From contig CAYGWP010000079.1 in the NCBI GenBank assembly GCA_964353455.1, positions 1 through 5,182 of the forward strand: 5,182 nt of DNA. Direction: 5' to 3'. Position 1 is the first letter of the stretch, and each line of letters opens with the position of its first letter. Source of the stretch: CAYGWP01 sp964353455. Its GTDB lineage: Bacteria; Planctomycetota; Phycisphaerae; FEN-1346. A model generated the notes under the pieces. The model saw nothing but the letters and a program-made list of their open reading frames with translations, was not told the origin of the DNA and did not search any database. Shown here one piece after another: positions 1 through 5,182 of this stretch. The position numbers were made by a program, and so were the translations under genes.

Positions 1-20
1 GGCGCGCCCCGGCCTACATG

Positions 21-1472
21 TTACAGCAGCGGCGCGCCGGCGGATTTGAGGGCGTCGCGGAGTTTCTGCGGCTGAGCGTCGCGGACGGACCCGCCCGGCG
101 GGAGCATGGCGGCGGCAGTGCCGGCGGCCTGGCCGAACTGCATGCAGTTGATCTGGACGCGGATCGCCCCGGCCGCCTGGTGATCGGCCCCGATGCACCG
201 GCCTGCCGCAAGCACGTTGTCGAAGTCCTTCGGCACGAGGCTCGAGTACGGGGCGCGCCAGCACAGGGTCGTCCGCTTCGGGGCGGAGGCGGGCTCGCCG
301 TCCCAGCGGCTCGACTTATGGACCGCATCGCCGCCGACGGTCACGCGCCTGCCATCGAGATGGTCGAATATGATTCCGGGCGAATCCGGCGAGTGGATAT
401 CCACCGGGTACGTGCCCTGGGCGATCGTGTCGCCGAAGACCTGGCCGTGCAGCACCTCGTCGCGCGTCAGGCAATGGTCGGCCGCAATGCGGTGCGTCTC
501 GCGGATGCCGATCTGGGCGGCCACATCGACGATGTACGTCTTCTCCCATCCGGCGAGGCCCTTCAGGCGCCCGAGGACCCACCGCAACTGGTACCGGGCC
601 TCGACCTCGGCGCGGGTGAAGTCGCGGGCGTCGGAGGCGTTTATGTTGAGGACCCGCGTGCCGGCCATCATCTGCTCGCCGCCGTCCCAGATGCCGGGGT
701 TGCCCCAGAGGTAGCACGGGTATCGCTCGCCGTTATAGTCCATGGGGGTCTTAAAGAACTCGGCCTGGAGTTTGCCGAGGGGCGTGGCCCCCTGTCCCTT
801 GCCGCCGACGCGAAAGACGAGCGTGGGGGCCTGGCACTTCCCTTCCGGGTTGCCGAGCGTGGTGGCGCCGCCCGCCCGGCGGACGAGGTCGGCATCGCCG
901 GTGCAATCAATATATGTGTTGGCGATGATGGCCTGTCGGCCGGACTTATTCTCAACGATAGCGGCGGCGATGCGCCGGCCGTCGCGGACCGCGCCCGCCA
1001 GCCACGTGTGGAGCGCGAGGCGAACGCCGCTCGAGACTGCGATGTCGTCCCAGGCGAACTTGGCGGTCTCGCCGCAGATGCGCCAGTCGCCGGTCTCGCC
1101 ATCGCCGCCAGTATTCTTGACGGCCCCCGCCCGCTGGAGCCGCCGGACAAATTCCTCCGGCAGCCCGCCGATGATCTTCGTCTTCTTATCCGTCCCGTAG
1201 AGCGTGTGGATCATGGTGACCCACCCCACGGTTGACATGCCGCCGAGGCACCCGTGCCGCTCGACGAGGATGGTGCGCTTGCCCGCCCGCGCCGCGGCGG
1301 CCGCAGCGCAGACGCCGGCCGGTCCGCCGCCGAAGACGGCCACGTCGCACTCGGCCATGACCGGGATGTCGCGGGCCGGCTCGCGGACGGTCTTCGCGGC
1401 TGGCGGGTCGGGCAGGAACCCGCCGAGGGGAAATTGAACTTCGCGGTCGAACTTGAAATCGGGCATTGACAT
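21..1472 (-). CDS. FAD-dependent oxidoreductase (FAD_oxidored family)
   Basis: A complete 483-aa cytosolic flavoprotein with no signal peptide or membrane segment. After a 42-residue N-terminal lead, a Rossmann FAD-binding strand starts at about residue 43, with GGGPAG at 48-53 and the ribose-binding acid E71 in VERHG. CLGGMSTVG follows at 75-83, and the family-typical YIDCTGDADL at 187-196. A GIRETHRI-type segment lies at about 322-329. The C-terminal FAD-contact region is at about 407-456 (AAGRCIGADHQAAGAIRV, then CMQFGQAAGTAAAM). This order matches the FAD_oxidored (PF12831-like) family, whose members mostly lack a known substrate. The start ATG at 1470-1472 follows a GAGGTGAG ribosome site (1475-1482). 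A second ATG two codons in is possible. The gene begins 3 bp after the upstream UroD-like gene, so co-transcription and translational coupling are likely. It ends with TAA 20 bp from the window edge. Family call is firm; substrate unknown. Confidence 0.92.
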   Translation of the reverse strand: MSMPDFKFDREVQFPLGGFLPDPPAAKTVREPARDIPVMAECDVAVFGGGPAGVCAAAAAARAGKRTILVERHGCLGGMSTVGWVTMIHTLYGTDKKTKIIGGLPEEFVRRLQRAGAVKNTGGDGETGDWRICGETAKFAWDDIAVSSGVRLALHTWLAGAVRDGRRIAAAIVENKSGRQAIIANTYIDCTGDADLVRRAGGATTLGNPEGKCQAPTLVFRVGGKGQGATPLGKLQAEFFKTPMDYNGERYPCYLWGNPGIWDGGEQMMAGTRVLNINASDARDFTRAEVEARYQLRWVLGRLKGLAGWEKTYIVDVAAQIGIRETHRIAADHCLTRDEVLHGQVFGDTIAQGTYPVDIHSPDSPGIIFDHLDGRRVTVGGDAVHKSSRWDGEPASAPKRTTLCWRAPYSSLVPKDFDNVLAAGRCIGADHQAAGAIRVQINCMQFGQAAGTAAAMLPPGGSVRDAQPQKLRDALKSAGAPLL

Positions 1473-1475
1473 AAC

Positions 1476-2480
1476 TCACCTCGCCTTGCGTGTGCGGTAC
1501 GGGTCGTGCCGGCGGAAGGCATCGACCATGAAGAGTTTGACGTCCGGGTCGGCGCCGATGGCGGCATGGTCGCCGTAATCGCCGAGGATGAATCCGCCGG
1601 CGGGCGTCGCCCACGCCCGCAGGAGATGCTCGGCCTCGGCGACGATCTCGGCCTTGCTGCCCGCGGGCAGCGTCTTCTGGATGTCGCAAAGGGACTCGAA
1701 GCAGATGCGGCCGGCGAACCTGCGCCCGATCTCGTCGATGCCGTTTGTGCGCGGCTGCTGCATGTTCAGGACGTCGGCCCCGGCCTCGATCAGCCCGGGG
1801 ATGAACTTATTTATCTTGCCGCAAGAATGCATCCATACGTGCCAGCCGCAGTCGTGGATGGCCGCAAACAGCCTCTGGTACCGCGGAAAGAAGAACCGCC
1901 GCCAGAGGTCCGGCGAAATGTGCACGTCCAGTTCCGTCCCCCAGTCCTCGGTGAACGAGAAGCCCTGGATGCCCGGCCCGGCGATCCGGTGCATGTTGCG
2001 GACAACGCCCAGGTCGAACTCAAGGATCCGGTCGGCCAGTTCTTCGATCTCCCGCGCGCCCTCCGCCAGGTCAATCATGCAGTTCTCGAAACCGTGCAGG
2101 CTGTGCATCCGCTCCCAGAGGATCATGAAGATGCTCGTGGAGACGTACTTGTCGCGGCGGGCGGGATCGGCGGCGATCTCATCGAGCGACTTCGGAACTC
2201 CGGCGTATCGGCGCGGGTCGTCGGCATCGGGCCACGGGAAGTCCTTCATCCCCGCAAGGTCCTCCAGCGGATGGCCTTTGACCTGGCCCATGTTGGGCGC
2301 ATCGGTCTTGCCCCAGCGGCAGAGCCACTGGTCGGTGAGCGGGTCGCCGGCGGCCTGGGGCGGCCTCACCTCCGCGTGAGGAACGCCGACCACGTCGCTC
2401 GCATCGCCGTAGCCGTTGATGGCCAGGCGGTCCGGGCCGGTGAACTCGACGGCTCGCGTGACCACTTCGCGCGGAGTCAT
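1476..2480 (-). CDS. Uroporphyrinogen decarboxylase-superfamily protein (MtaA/CmuA-like), second copy
   Basis: A complete 334-aa soluble TIM-barrel protein of the UroD superfamily, on the methyltransferase-like side rather than haem biosynthesis. It shows FTEDWGTE at 176-183, the usual HISPDLWRRFFFPRY helix at 187-201, and VWMHSCGKI at 215-223, where H218 and C220 match the first two zinc ligands of MtaA-type methyltransferases. AGADVLNMQQP follows at 233-243, and a GGFILGDYGDH segment at 295-305 stands where the family closes its active site. A cysteine is not seen at that last position; C260 and C265 lie nearer. HemE's N-terminal arginine-rich substrate motif is absent. The ATG at 2478-2480 has GAGG seven bases upstream. 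The gene follows the other UroD-like gene after 59 bp and precedes the FAD oxidoreductase by 3 bp. A role in methyl transfer from a methylated substrate is an inference; the superfamily call is firm. Confidence 0.88.
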   Translation of the reverse strand: MTPREVVTRAVEFTGPDRLAINGYGDASDVVGVPHAEVRPPQAAGDPLTDQWLCRWGKTDAPNMGQVKGHPLEDLAGMKDFPWPDADDPRRYAGVPKSLDEIAADPARRDKYVSTSIFMILWERMHSLHGFENCMIDLAEGAREIEELADRILEFDLGVVRNMHRIAGPGIQGFSFTEDWGTELDVHISPDLWRRFFFPRYQRLFAAIHDCGWHVWMHSCGKINKFIPGLIEAGADVLNMQQPRTNGIDEIGRRFAGRICFESLCDIQKTLPAGSKAEIVAEAEHLLRAWATPAGGFILGDYGDHAAIGADPDVKLFMVDAFRRHDPYRTRKAR

Positions 2481-2539
2481 GCGGTTGCCTCGAACAGAAC
2501 GCGCCCCGCAAGCGGAGCGGCTAACCAGGATTTCGCGAA

Positions 2540-3712
2540 CTAGCGATATACCTCATCTTGAACTTTGCGCCAAAGGTCGGCGGCGACGGGCAATTCGTCA
2601 GGCCGCACGGACGGCCCGTCGAAGATCATGCCTGTGCGGGCCGGGTAAGGCGAGAGCGCGCGGCGGAAGTAGTCGGCGAGCGGTTCGCCATCGCCGCGCG
2701 TCAGCGTGCCGACGTGGCAGAGGCCGAGGTCCCGGAGCCGCCGCATCTCGCCGAGCCAGTCGCCGGCGGTCGTCCAGTTCAGGCCCCGGAGGCCCTCAAT
2801 GGATGCATATATTTCGTGGAGGTGGAGCCCCTCTCGGCGCTTGAAGCCCGGCATGCCGCCGCAATAGTGGAACCATCCGCCGCCCATCGCCCGCAGCGCC
2901 TCCTGGGCGTACGGGGCGATGAACTCGCGGTGCTGCGCGGCCGAGATGAGGATTTCGGAGTCGCCGCACATGCGGACCGTGCCGTTCGTCATCCAGAATT
3001 CGCCGCCACCGCCGCCAGATATCGGCGACGGGTCGAACCGCTTACACAGCCGCGCGACCGACACAAACACCTGTGCGCACTTCTTCATAAGACCATGCAC
3101 GAACGCCGGGTCCTCGTAAACGTCCAGGAAGATGTCGTGCCCGCGCGACTGGGCGGCAATGTCCCACGGACCCTGGAGGTCGCAGTGGACCAGCCGCACG
3201 GCGTCCCACAGGCCAAGGTCGCGGAGTGCCGCGCGGTGGTGCTCGGCGTGCTCGATGACCCGCGGCATGGCGCCCAGGCCGCGCACGTCTTCGGGCGGCT
3301 GGAACTCCGCCAGCCGCTCTTTCGGCACGTACCGCGTGACGACCGGCCGCGTGTGCGCGGGCACGTCGAACTCCGCCCCGAAGACCGTCATGCAGTTGAT
3401 GACGCCCGTGTCGGGCCGCACGGCCGGCACCGCATCGCCGCCGCCGGCAACGCGCGGCAGGCAGGAGTCCTTCAGTTGCATGTACAGGCTCTTGGCCGGG
3501 TCGTGGAACCGCTCGGCCCAGTCGAAGTTAGGCAGGTCCTTCGCCTCGGGGACCTCGCGGCAAAGCGTCATGGGGATGTAGTCCGAGGGACGCAGGGCGA
3601 ACATGTCGGCCTGCCGCCGCTTGGCATCCGCCAGGCGGGCGGCGCTGAAGCGGGCGTGAATCATCGCCGCAACGCGGTCGAGCAAGGCGTTGGTGTCGTG
3701 AGGCACGAGCAT
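2540..3712 (-). CDS. Uroporphyrinogen decarboxylase-superfamily protein, first copy and operon lead gene
   Basis: A 390-aa soluble protein counted from the ATG at 3710-3712. The N-terminal helix (about 10-40) is followed by RPSDYIPM at 41-48, the family's usual entry to the barrel. VHCDLQGPWDIAAQSRG at 175-191, then DVYEDPAFVHGLM at 197-209, match the UroD core. A stretch around 246-275 (VRMCGDSEILIS, then EFIAPYAQEAL) leads into WFHYCGGMPG at 280-289, with H282 and C284 in the zinc-ligand position of MtaA-like enzymes. A run of five glycines is at 233-237. It resembles the neighbouring UroD-like protein only in fold and motif, so it is not a recent duplicate. The open frame extends 60 codons further upstream, but that part crosses the promoter region and reads unlike a protein. 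A GTG at 3704-3706 is a better-spaced start than the ATG. It stops with TAG. Not HemE; substrate unknown. Confidence 0.87.
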   Translation of the reverse strand: MLVPHDTNALLDRVAAMIHARFSAARLADAKRRQADMFALRPSDYIPMTLCREVPEAKDLPNFDWAERFHDPAKSLYMQLKDSCLPRVAGGGDAVPAVRPDTGVINCMTVFGAEFDVPAHTRPVVTRYVPKERLAEFQPPEDVRGLGAMPRVIEHAEHHRAALRDLGLWDAVRLVHCDLQGPWDIAAQSRGHDIFLDVYEDPAFVHGLMKKCAQVFVSVARLCKRFDPSPISGGGGGEFWMTNGTVRMCGDSEILISAAQHREFIAPYAQEALRAMGGGWFHYCGGMPGFKRREGLHLHEIYASIEGLRGLNWTTAGDWLGEMRRLRDLGLCHVGTLTRGDGEPLADYFRRALSPYPARTGMIFDGPSVRPDELPVAADLWRKVQDEVYR

Positions 3713-3713
3713 A

Positions 3714-3721
3714 CCCCTTTT
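3714..3721 (-). promoter_or_regulatory. Ribosome-binding site that questions the start of the lead UroD-like gene
   Basis: On the minus strand the sequence reads AAAAGGGG. It ends one base before the ATG at 3710-3712, which is too close for normal initiation, but seven bases before the in-frame GTG at 3704-3706, which is ideal. The true protein may therefore start at the GTG and be 388 aa long. Confidence 0.5.
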
Positions 3722-3784
3722 GCACGGCGCGCGGCCGCCAAGCGCGCCGGCTGAATATCGAAGCGTACACGCGCCGGCCGCGCG

Positions 3785-3802
3785 GGGCAAGCATTTCTGC
3801 CC
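3785..3802. promoter_or_regulatory. Inverted repeat at the predicted leftward transcription start, possible operator
   Basis: GGGCA and TGCCC flank eight bases (arms 3785-3789 and 3798-3802). The site overlaps the expected start of the leftward transcript (about 3799). It could be an operator or a small 5' stem. The arms are short and the region is GC-rich, so chance is a real alternative. Confidence 0.2.
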
Positions 3803-3805
3803 GGC

Positions 3806-3834
3806 GCTATACTTTTGACGCCACGGCAGGTAAA
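3806..3834 (-). promoter_or_regulatory. Predicted sigma-70-like promoter for the leftward operon
   Basis: Read on the minus strand, a -35-like TTTACC (3829-3834) and a -10-like TATAGC (3806-3811) are separated by exactly 17 bases. Each matches the consensus at 4 of 6 positions. Transcription would start near 3799, leaving a leader of about 90 nt before the lead UroD-like gene. It interleaves with the rightward promoter. Confidence 0.4.
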
Positions 3835-3844
3835 GGTTTATACT
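3815..3844 (+). promoter_or_regulatory. Predicted strong sigma-70-like promoter for the rightward operon
   Basis: TTGACG at 3815-3820 and TATACT at 3839-3844 are 18 bases apart. Each matches the -35 or -10 consensus at 5 of 6 positions, which stands out in such GC-rich DNA. Transcription would start near 3851, giving a leader of about 65 nt before the sugar isomerase/epimerase gene. Confidence 0.6.
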
Positions 3845-3852
3845 GAGTCGAG

Positions 3853-3872
3853 CCGCGACCGTAAGGTCGCGG
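3853..3872 (+). other. Perfect 8-bp stem-loop at the 5' end of the rightward transcript
   Basis: CCGCGACC (3853-3860) and GGTCGCGG (3865-3872) are perfect reverse complements around the loop GTAA, a GNRA-type tetraloop in RNA. The predicted transcription start is about 3851, so the hairpin would form almost at the 5' end of the message. It could protect the mRNA, act in DNA as an operator just downstream of the promoter, or be a copy of a dispersed repeat. No T-run follows, so it is not a standard intrinsic terminator. Confidence 0.55.
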
Positions 3873-3915
3873 GTACATTCGCGCTGCGGCAACCCTCAAC
3901 ACGAAAGGGCACACA

Positions 3916-4752
3916 ATGAGACTCGGCGGACCTCTTGCGGAACGGTGTGCGGACCCTGGGGCGTGGGTTGCGGCCGTCAAGCGGCTGGGGTATCGGGCGG
4001 CGTACTGCCCGCTCGGGCCGGACGCCGACGATGCCACCGTCAAGGTCTTCGCCGATGCCGCCAAGGCGGCCGACATCGTCATCGCCGAGGTCGGGGCATG
4101 GTCCAACCCGATCGACCCGGACCCGGCCAAGGCGAAGGCGGCCGTCGAGAAGAACCGCAATTGCCTGGCGCTGGCCGACCGCATCGGCGCGCGGTGCTGC
4201 GTCAACATCGCAGGCTCGCGGAACCCGAAGACCTGGCACGGCCCGTCGCCGGAGGACCTCACGAAGCCCGTTTTCGATCTCATCGTCGAGACGGTGCGCG
4301 GCTTCATCGACGCCGTCAAGCCCACGCGAAGTTTCTACACGCTTGAATGTATGCAATGGACCCCGCCGCACACGGCCGATGATTACGTGGAACTCCTGAA
4401 GGCCGTTGACCGGAAGCAGTTCGGCGTGCACTTCGACCCCGTCAACATGATTTGGAGCCCCGAGCGATACTTCCATACCGGCGACATCATCCGCGACTTC
4501 GTCGGCAAACTCGGGCCGCACATCCGCTCGTGCCACGCGAAGGACACCACGCTTTCCGACAAACTCACCGTCCACCTCGACGAGATCCGCCCCGGCCTGG
4601 GGAACCTCGACTACAGGGTGTTCCTGAAGGAACTTTCGCGCCTGGACGCCGACCTGCCGCTGATGCTCGAGCACCTGAAGAGCCAGGAGGAGTACGCCCA
4701 GTCGGCCGAGTCCATCCGCGCCGTGGCGAAGGAGATCGGCGTAACGCTGTGA
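3916..4752 (+). CDS. Sugar phosphate isomerase/epimerase (xylose isomerase-like TIM barrel)
   Basis: A complete 278-aa cytosolic protein of the AP-endonuclease-2/xylose-isomerase-like fold (COG1082-type). Members are metal-dependent and isomerise or epimerise sugars and keto-sugars. Likely metal ligands and acid-base residues, placed by family pattern, are E144 in YTLEC, D174 in VHFDPVN, H207 in SCHAKD and E252 in MLEHL. The barrel opens with MRLGGP and LGYRAAYCPLG (24-34), and RPGLGNLDY at 225-233 is the usual loop before the last strands. The ATG is preceded by AAAGGG (3904-3909) with a six-base gap, and the gene ends with TGA at 4750-4752. It is first in the rightward unit, upstream of an exported Gfo/Idh/MocA oxidoreductase, a pairing common in oxidative sugar and inositol breakdown. 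The exact substrate cannot be told. A 2-keto-myo-inositol dehydratase-like (IolE) role is an alternative. Confidence 0.9.
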   Translation: MRLGGPLAERCADPGAWVAAVKRLGYRAAYCPLGPDADDATVKVFADAAKAADIVIAEVGAWSNPIDPDPAKAKAAVEKNRNCLALADRIGARCCVNIAGSRNPKTWHGPSPEDLTKPVFDLIVETVRGFIDAVKPTRSFYTLECMQWTPPHTADDYVELLKAVDRKQFGVHFDPVNMIWSPERYFHTGDIIRDFVGKLGPHIRSCHAKDTTLSDKLTVHLDEIRPGLGNLDYRVFLKELSRLDADLPLMLEHLKSQEEYAQSAESIRAVAKEIGVTL

Positions 4753-4753
4753 A

Positions 4754-4799
4754 AACGATCGCGCGGCGGCGCGACCCAGCAAGAACGATCGCGCGGCGG
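4754..4799 (+). repeat. Two copies of a 16-bp direct repeat, 30 bp apart
   Basis: AACGATCGCGCGGCGG occurs at 4754-4769 and again, identically, at 4784-4799, with a 30-base start-to-start interval. The pair begins just inside the stop context of the isomerase gene and fills the first third of the 139-bp gap to the next gene. No third copy is seen in the window. Confidence 0.75.
4759..4774 (+). other. GC-rich hairpin after the isomerase stop codon
   Basis: TCGCGC (4759-4764) pairs with GCGCGA (4769-4774) around a GGCG loop, starting seven bases past the stop codon. It uses the first copy of the direct repeat; the second copy cannot form the same stem because its flank differs. With no T-run after it, attenuation, processing or 3'-end protection is more plausible than full termination. 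Confidence 0.4.
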
Positions 4800-4879
4800 G
4801 TCTCTCGCCACGGCAAGTCTGCGACCCGACCTGCCGCGCCGACGGAGAGCGAGACCGAACCTCTCGCCATCCGCAACCC

Positions 4880-4885
4880 AGGAGG
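4880..4885 (+). promoter_or_regulatory. Consensus ribosome-binding site of the Gfo/Idh/MocA gene
   Basis: A full AGGAGG lies six bases before the ATG at 4892. It is the strongest ribosome site in the window and fixes the start of the truncated gene. Confidence 0.8.
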
Positions 4886-4891
4886 CCTCTC

Positions 4892-5182
4892 ATGAAGAAG
4901 TCGAAGATCTCTCGGCGAGGATTCATCGGCGGCGTGGGCGCGGCGGCGGCATTCACCATCCTCCCCCGGCACGTCCTGGCGGCCGGCGGCGCACCGGCGC
5001 CGAGCGACAAGATCAGCATCGCCTGCGTCGGCGTCGGGGGAAGAGGGGCCGCAAACCTCGATGCCGTGCGCGGCCAGAACGTCGTCGCCATCTGCGACGT
5101 GGACTCCGGCCGCCTCGGCGACGCCGCAAAGAAGGTTCCCGGCACGAAGACCTTCAAGGATTTCCGCAAGATGCTCGACGAG
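4892..5182 (+). CDS. Gfo/Idh/MocA-family oxidoreductase with Tat signal, 5' part only
   Basis: The first 97 codons of a gene that runs off the right edge; the family is usually about 350-450 aa, so most of the protein is missing. The N-terminus carries a twin-arginine signal: ISRRGFI at 6-12 with R8 and R9, a short Gly/Ala-rich hydrophobic stretch at 13-24, then PRHVLAAGG with a likely cleavage site around 30-33. The NAD(P)-binding Rossmann strand follows (ISIACVGVGGRGAANL, 41-56, with GVGGRG at 47-52), then NVVAICDVD at 63-71, whose acidic end would bind the cofactor ribose. Folded export with cofactor bound is the normal reason for a Tat signal in this group. Members oxidise or reduce sugars, inositols or glycosides. 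The ATG is set by AGGAGG six bases upstream. It sits 139 bp after the isomerase gene and probably shares its transcript. Confidence 0.9.
   Translation, partial: MKKSKISRRGFIGGVGAAAAFTILPRHVLAAGGAPAPSDKISIACVGVGGRGAANLDAVRGQNVVAICDVDSGRLGDAAKKVPGTKTFKDFRKMLDE

Noticed and set aside
1..38. Two GGCGCGCC palindromes (1-8 and 31-38) at the left edge as a possible terminator or attachment site
   Set aside because: The second copy is inside the coding end of the flavoprotein gene. Such 8-mers are common by chance at this GC content, and only 20 bp of downstream sequence is visible.
18..1235. Long open frame (405 codons) on the plus strand opposite the FAD oxidoreductase
   Set aside because: It has no ribosome site or recognisable motif and a composition typical of antisense frames in GC-rich DNA. 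The minus strand encodes a complete, motif-bearing flavoprotein here.
2481..2539. TTCGCGAA palindrome (2532-2539) in the gap between the two UroD-like genes as an operator or internal promoter
   Set aside because: Only 8 bp, no -35/-10 pair nearby, and no repeat of the motif in the control region; chance is sufficient.
1506..2543. Long open frame (345 codons) on the plus strand opposite the second UroD-like gene
   Set aside because: Antisense shadow: no family motifs, and it lies opposite a gene with clear UroD-type motifs and a ribosome site.
1476..3712. Annotation of either UroD-like gene as hemE (uroporphyrinogen decarboxylase of haem synthesis)
   Set aside because: HemE's conserved N-terminal Met-Arg-Gln-Ala-Gly-Arg type motif is missing, His-x-Cys-Gly is present, and no haem gene is nearby.
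2558..3754. Long open frame (398 codons) on the plus strand opposite the first UroD-like gene
   Set aside because: Arg/His/Val-rich, motif-free and without a ribosome site; explained by few stop codons in GC-rich antisense sequence.
3743..3778. CGCGCCGGC repeated at 3743-3751 and 3770-3778 in the leftward leader as operator half-sites
   Set aside because: Nine GC-only bases are weak evidence in this sequence, and no third copy or symmetry supports it.
3713..3892. 60-codon N-terminal extension of the first UroD-like protein
   Set aside because: It would translate through both predicted promoters. The residues look random, and homologous proteins of this type begin close to the short N-terminal helix.
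3838..5169. Open frame of 443 codons on the minus strand spanning the isomerase and the Tat-signal gene
   Set aside because: It would cover two well-supported plus-strand genes, the gap repeats and the leader hairpin, and its translation has no protein-like domain.

Overview
This is a GC-rich (roughly two-thirds G+C by eye) bacterial window. It holds two gene clusters transcribed away from each other from a control region of about 200 bp at 3713-3915. The Tat-exported Gfo/Idh/MocA protein, the xylose-isomerase-like sugar epimerase starting MRLGGP, and the non-haem UroD-family proteins next to an FAD_oxidored-type flavoprotein are together typical of the Planctomycetota/Lentisphaerota/Verrucomicrobiota group. 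Planctomycetota is the best guess. It rests on protein style only, because no rRNA or other marker gene is present.

Minus strand, in reading order from the centre to the left edge: (1) a UroD-superfamily (MtaA/CmuA-like, COG0407-type) protein of about 390 aa at 2540-3712; (2) a second, divergent UroD-superfamily protein of 334 aa at 1476-2480; (3) a 483-aa FAD-dependent oxidoreductase at 21-1472. Genes 2 and 3 are separated by only 3 bp, and the ribosome-binding site of gene 3 overlaps the end of gene 2. The three look like one operon. Neither UroD protein is haem-pathway HemE, since both lack its N-terminal substrate-binding signature. Both keep the His-x-Cys-Gly motif of the zinc-dependent corrinoid methyltransferase branch. 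No corrinoid protein or reactivase is visible in the window.

Plus strand, from the centre to the right edge: (4) a 278-aa cytosolic sugar phosphate isomerase/epimerase-type TIM barrel at 3916-4752; (5) after a 139-bp gap with a hairpin and a 16-bp direct repeat, the first 97 codons of a Tat-signal Gfo/Idh/MocA NAD(P)-dependent oxidoreductase, cut by the window edge.

The control region has two well-formed sigma-70-like promoters facing outward whose -35/-10 elements interleave, so RNA polymerase could probably not occupy both at once. A perfect 8-bp stem with a GTAA loop lies at the predicted start of the rightward transcript. A likely reading, by inference, is a locus for catabolism of a modified (possibly methylated or glycosylated) sugar or related small molecule. 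Oxidation and epimerisation would be encoded on the right, and methyl transfer or another UroD-fold reaction plus flavin redox chemistry on the left. The substrate cannot be read from the sequence. There is no gene-free stretch longer than 300 bases, and I saw no RNA gene, mobile element or CRISPR array.
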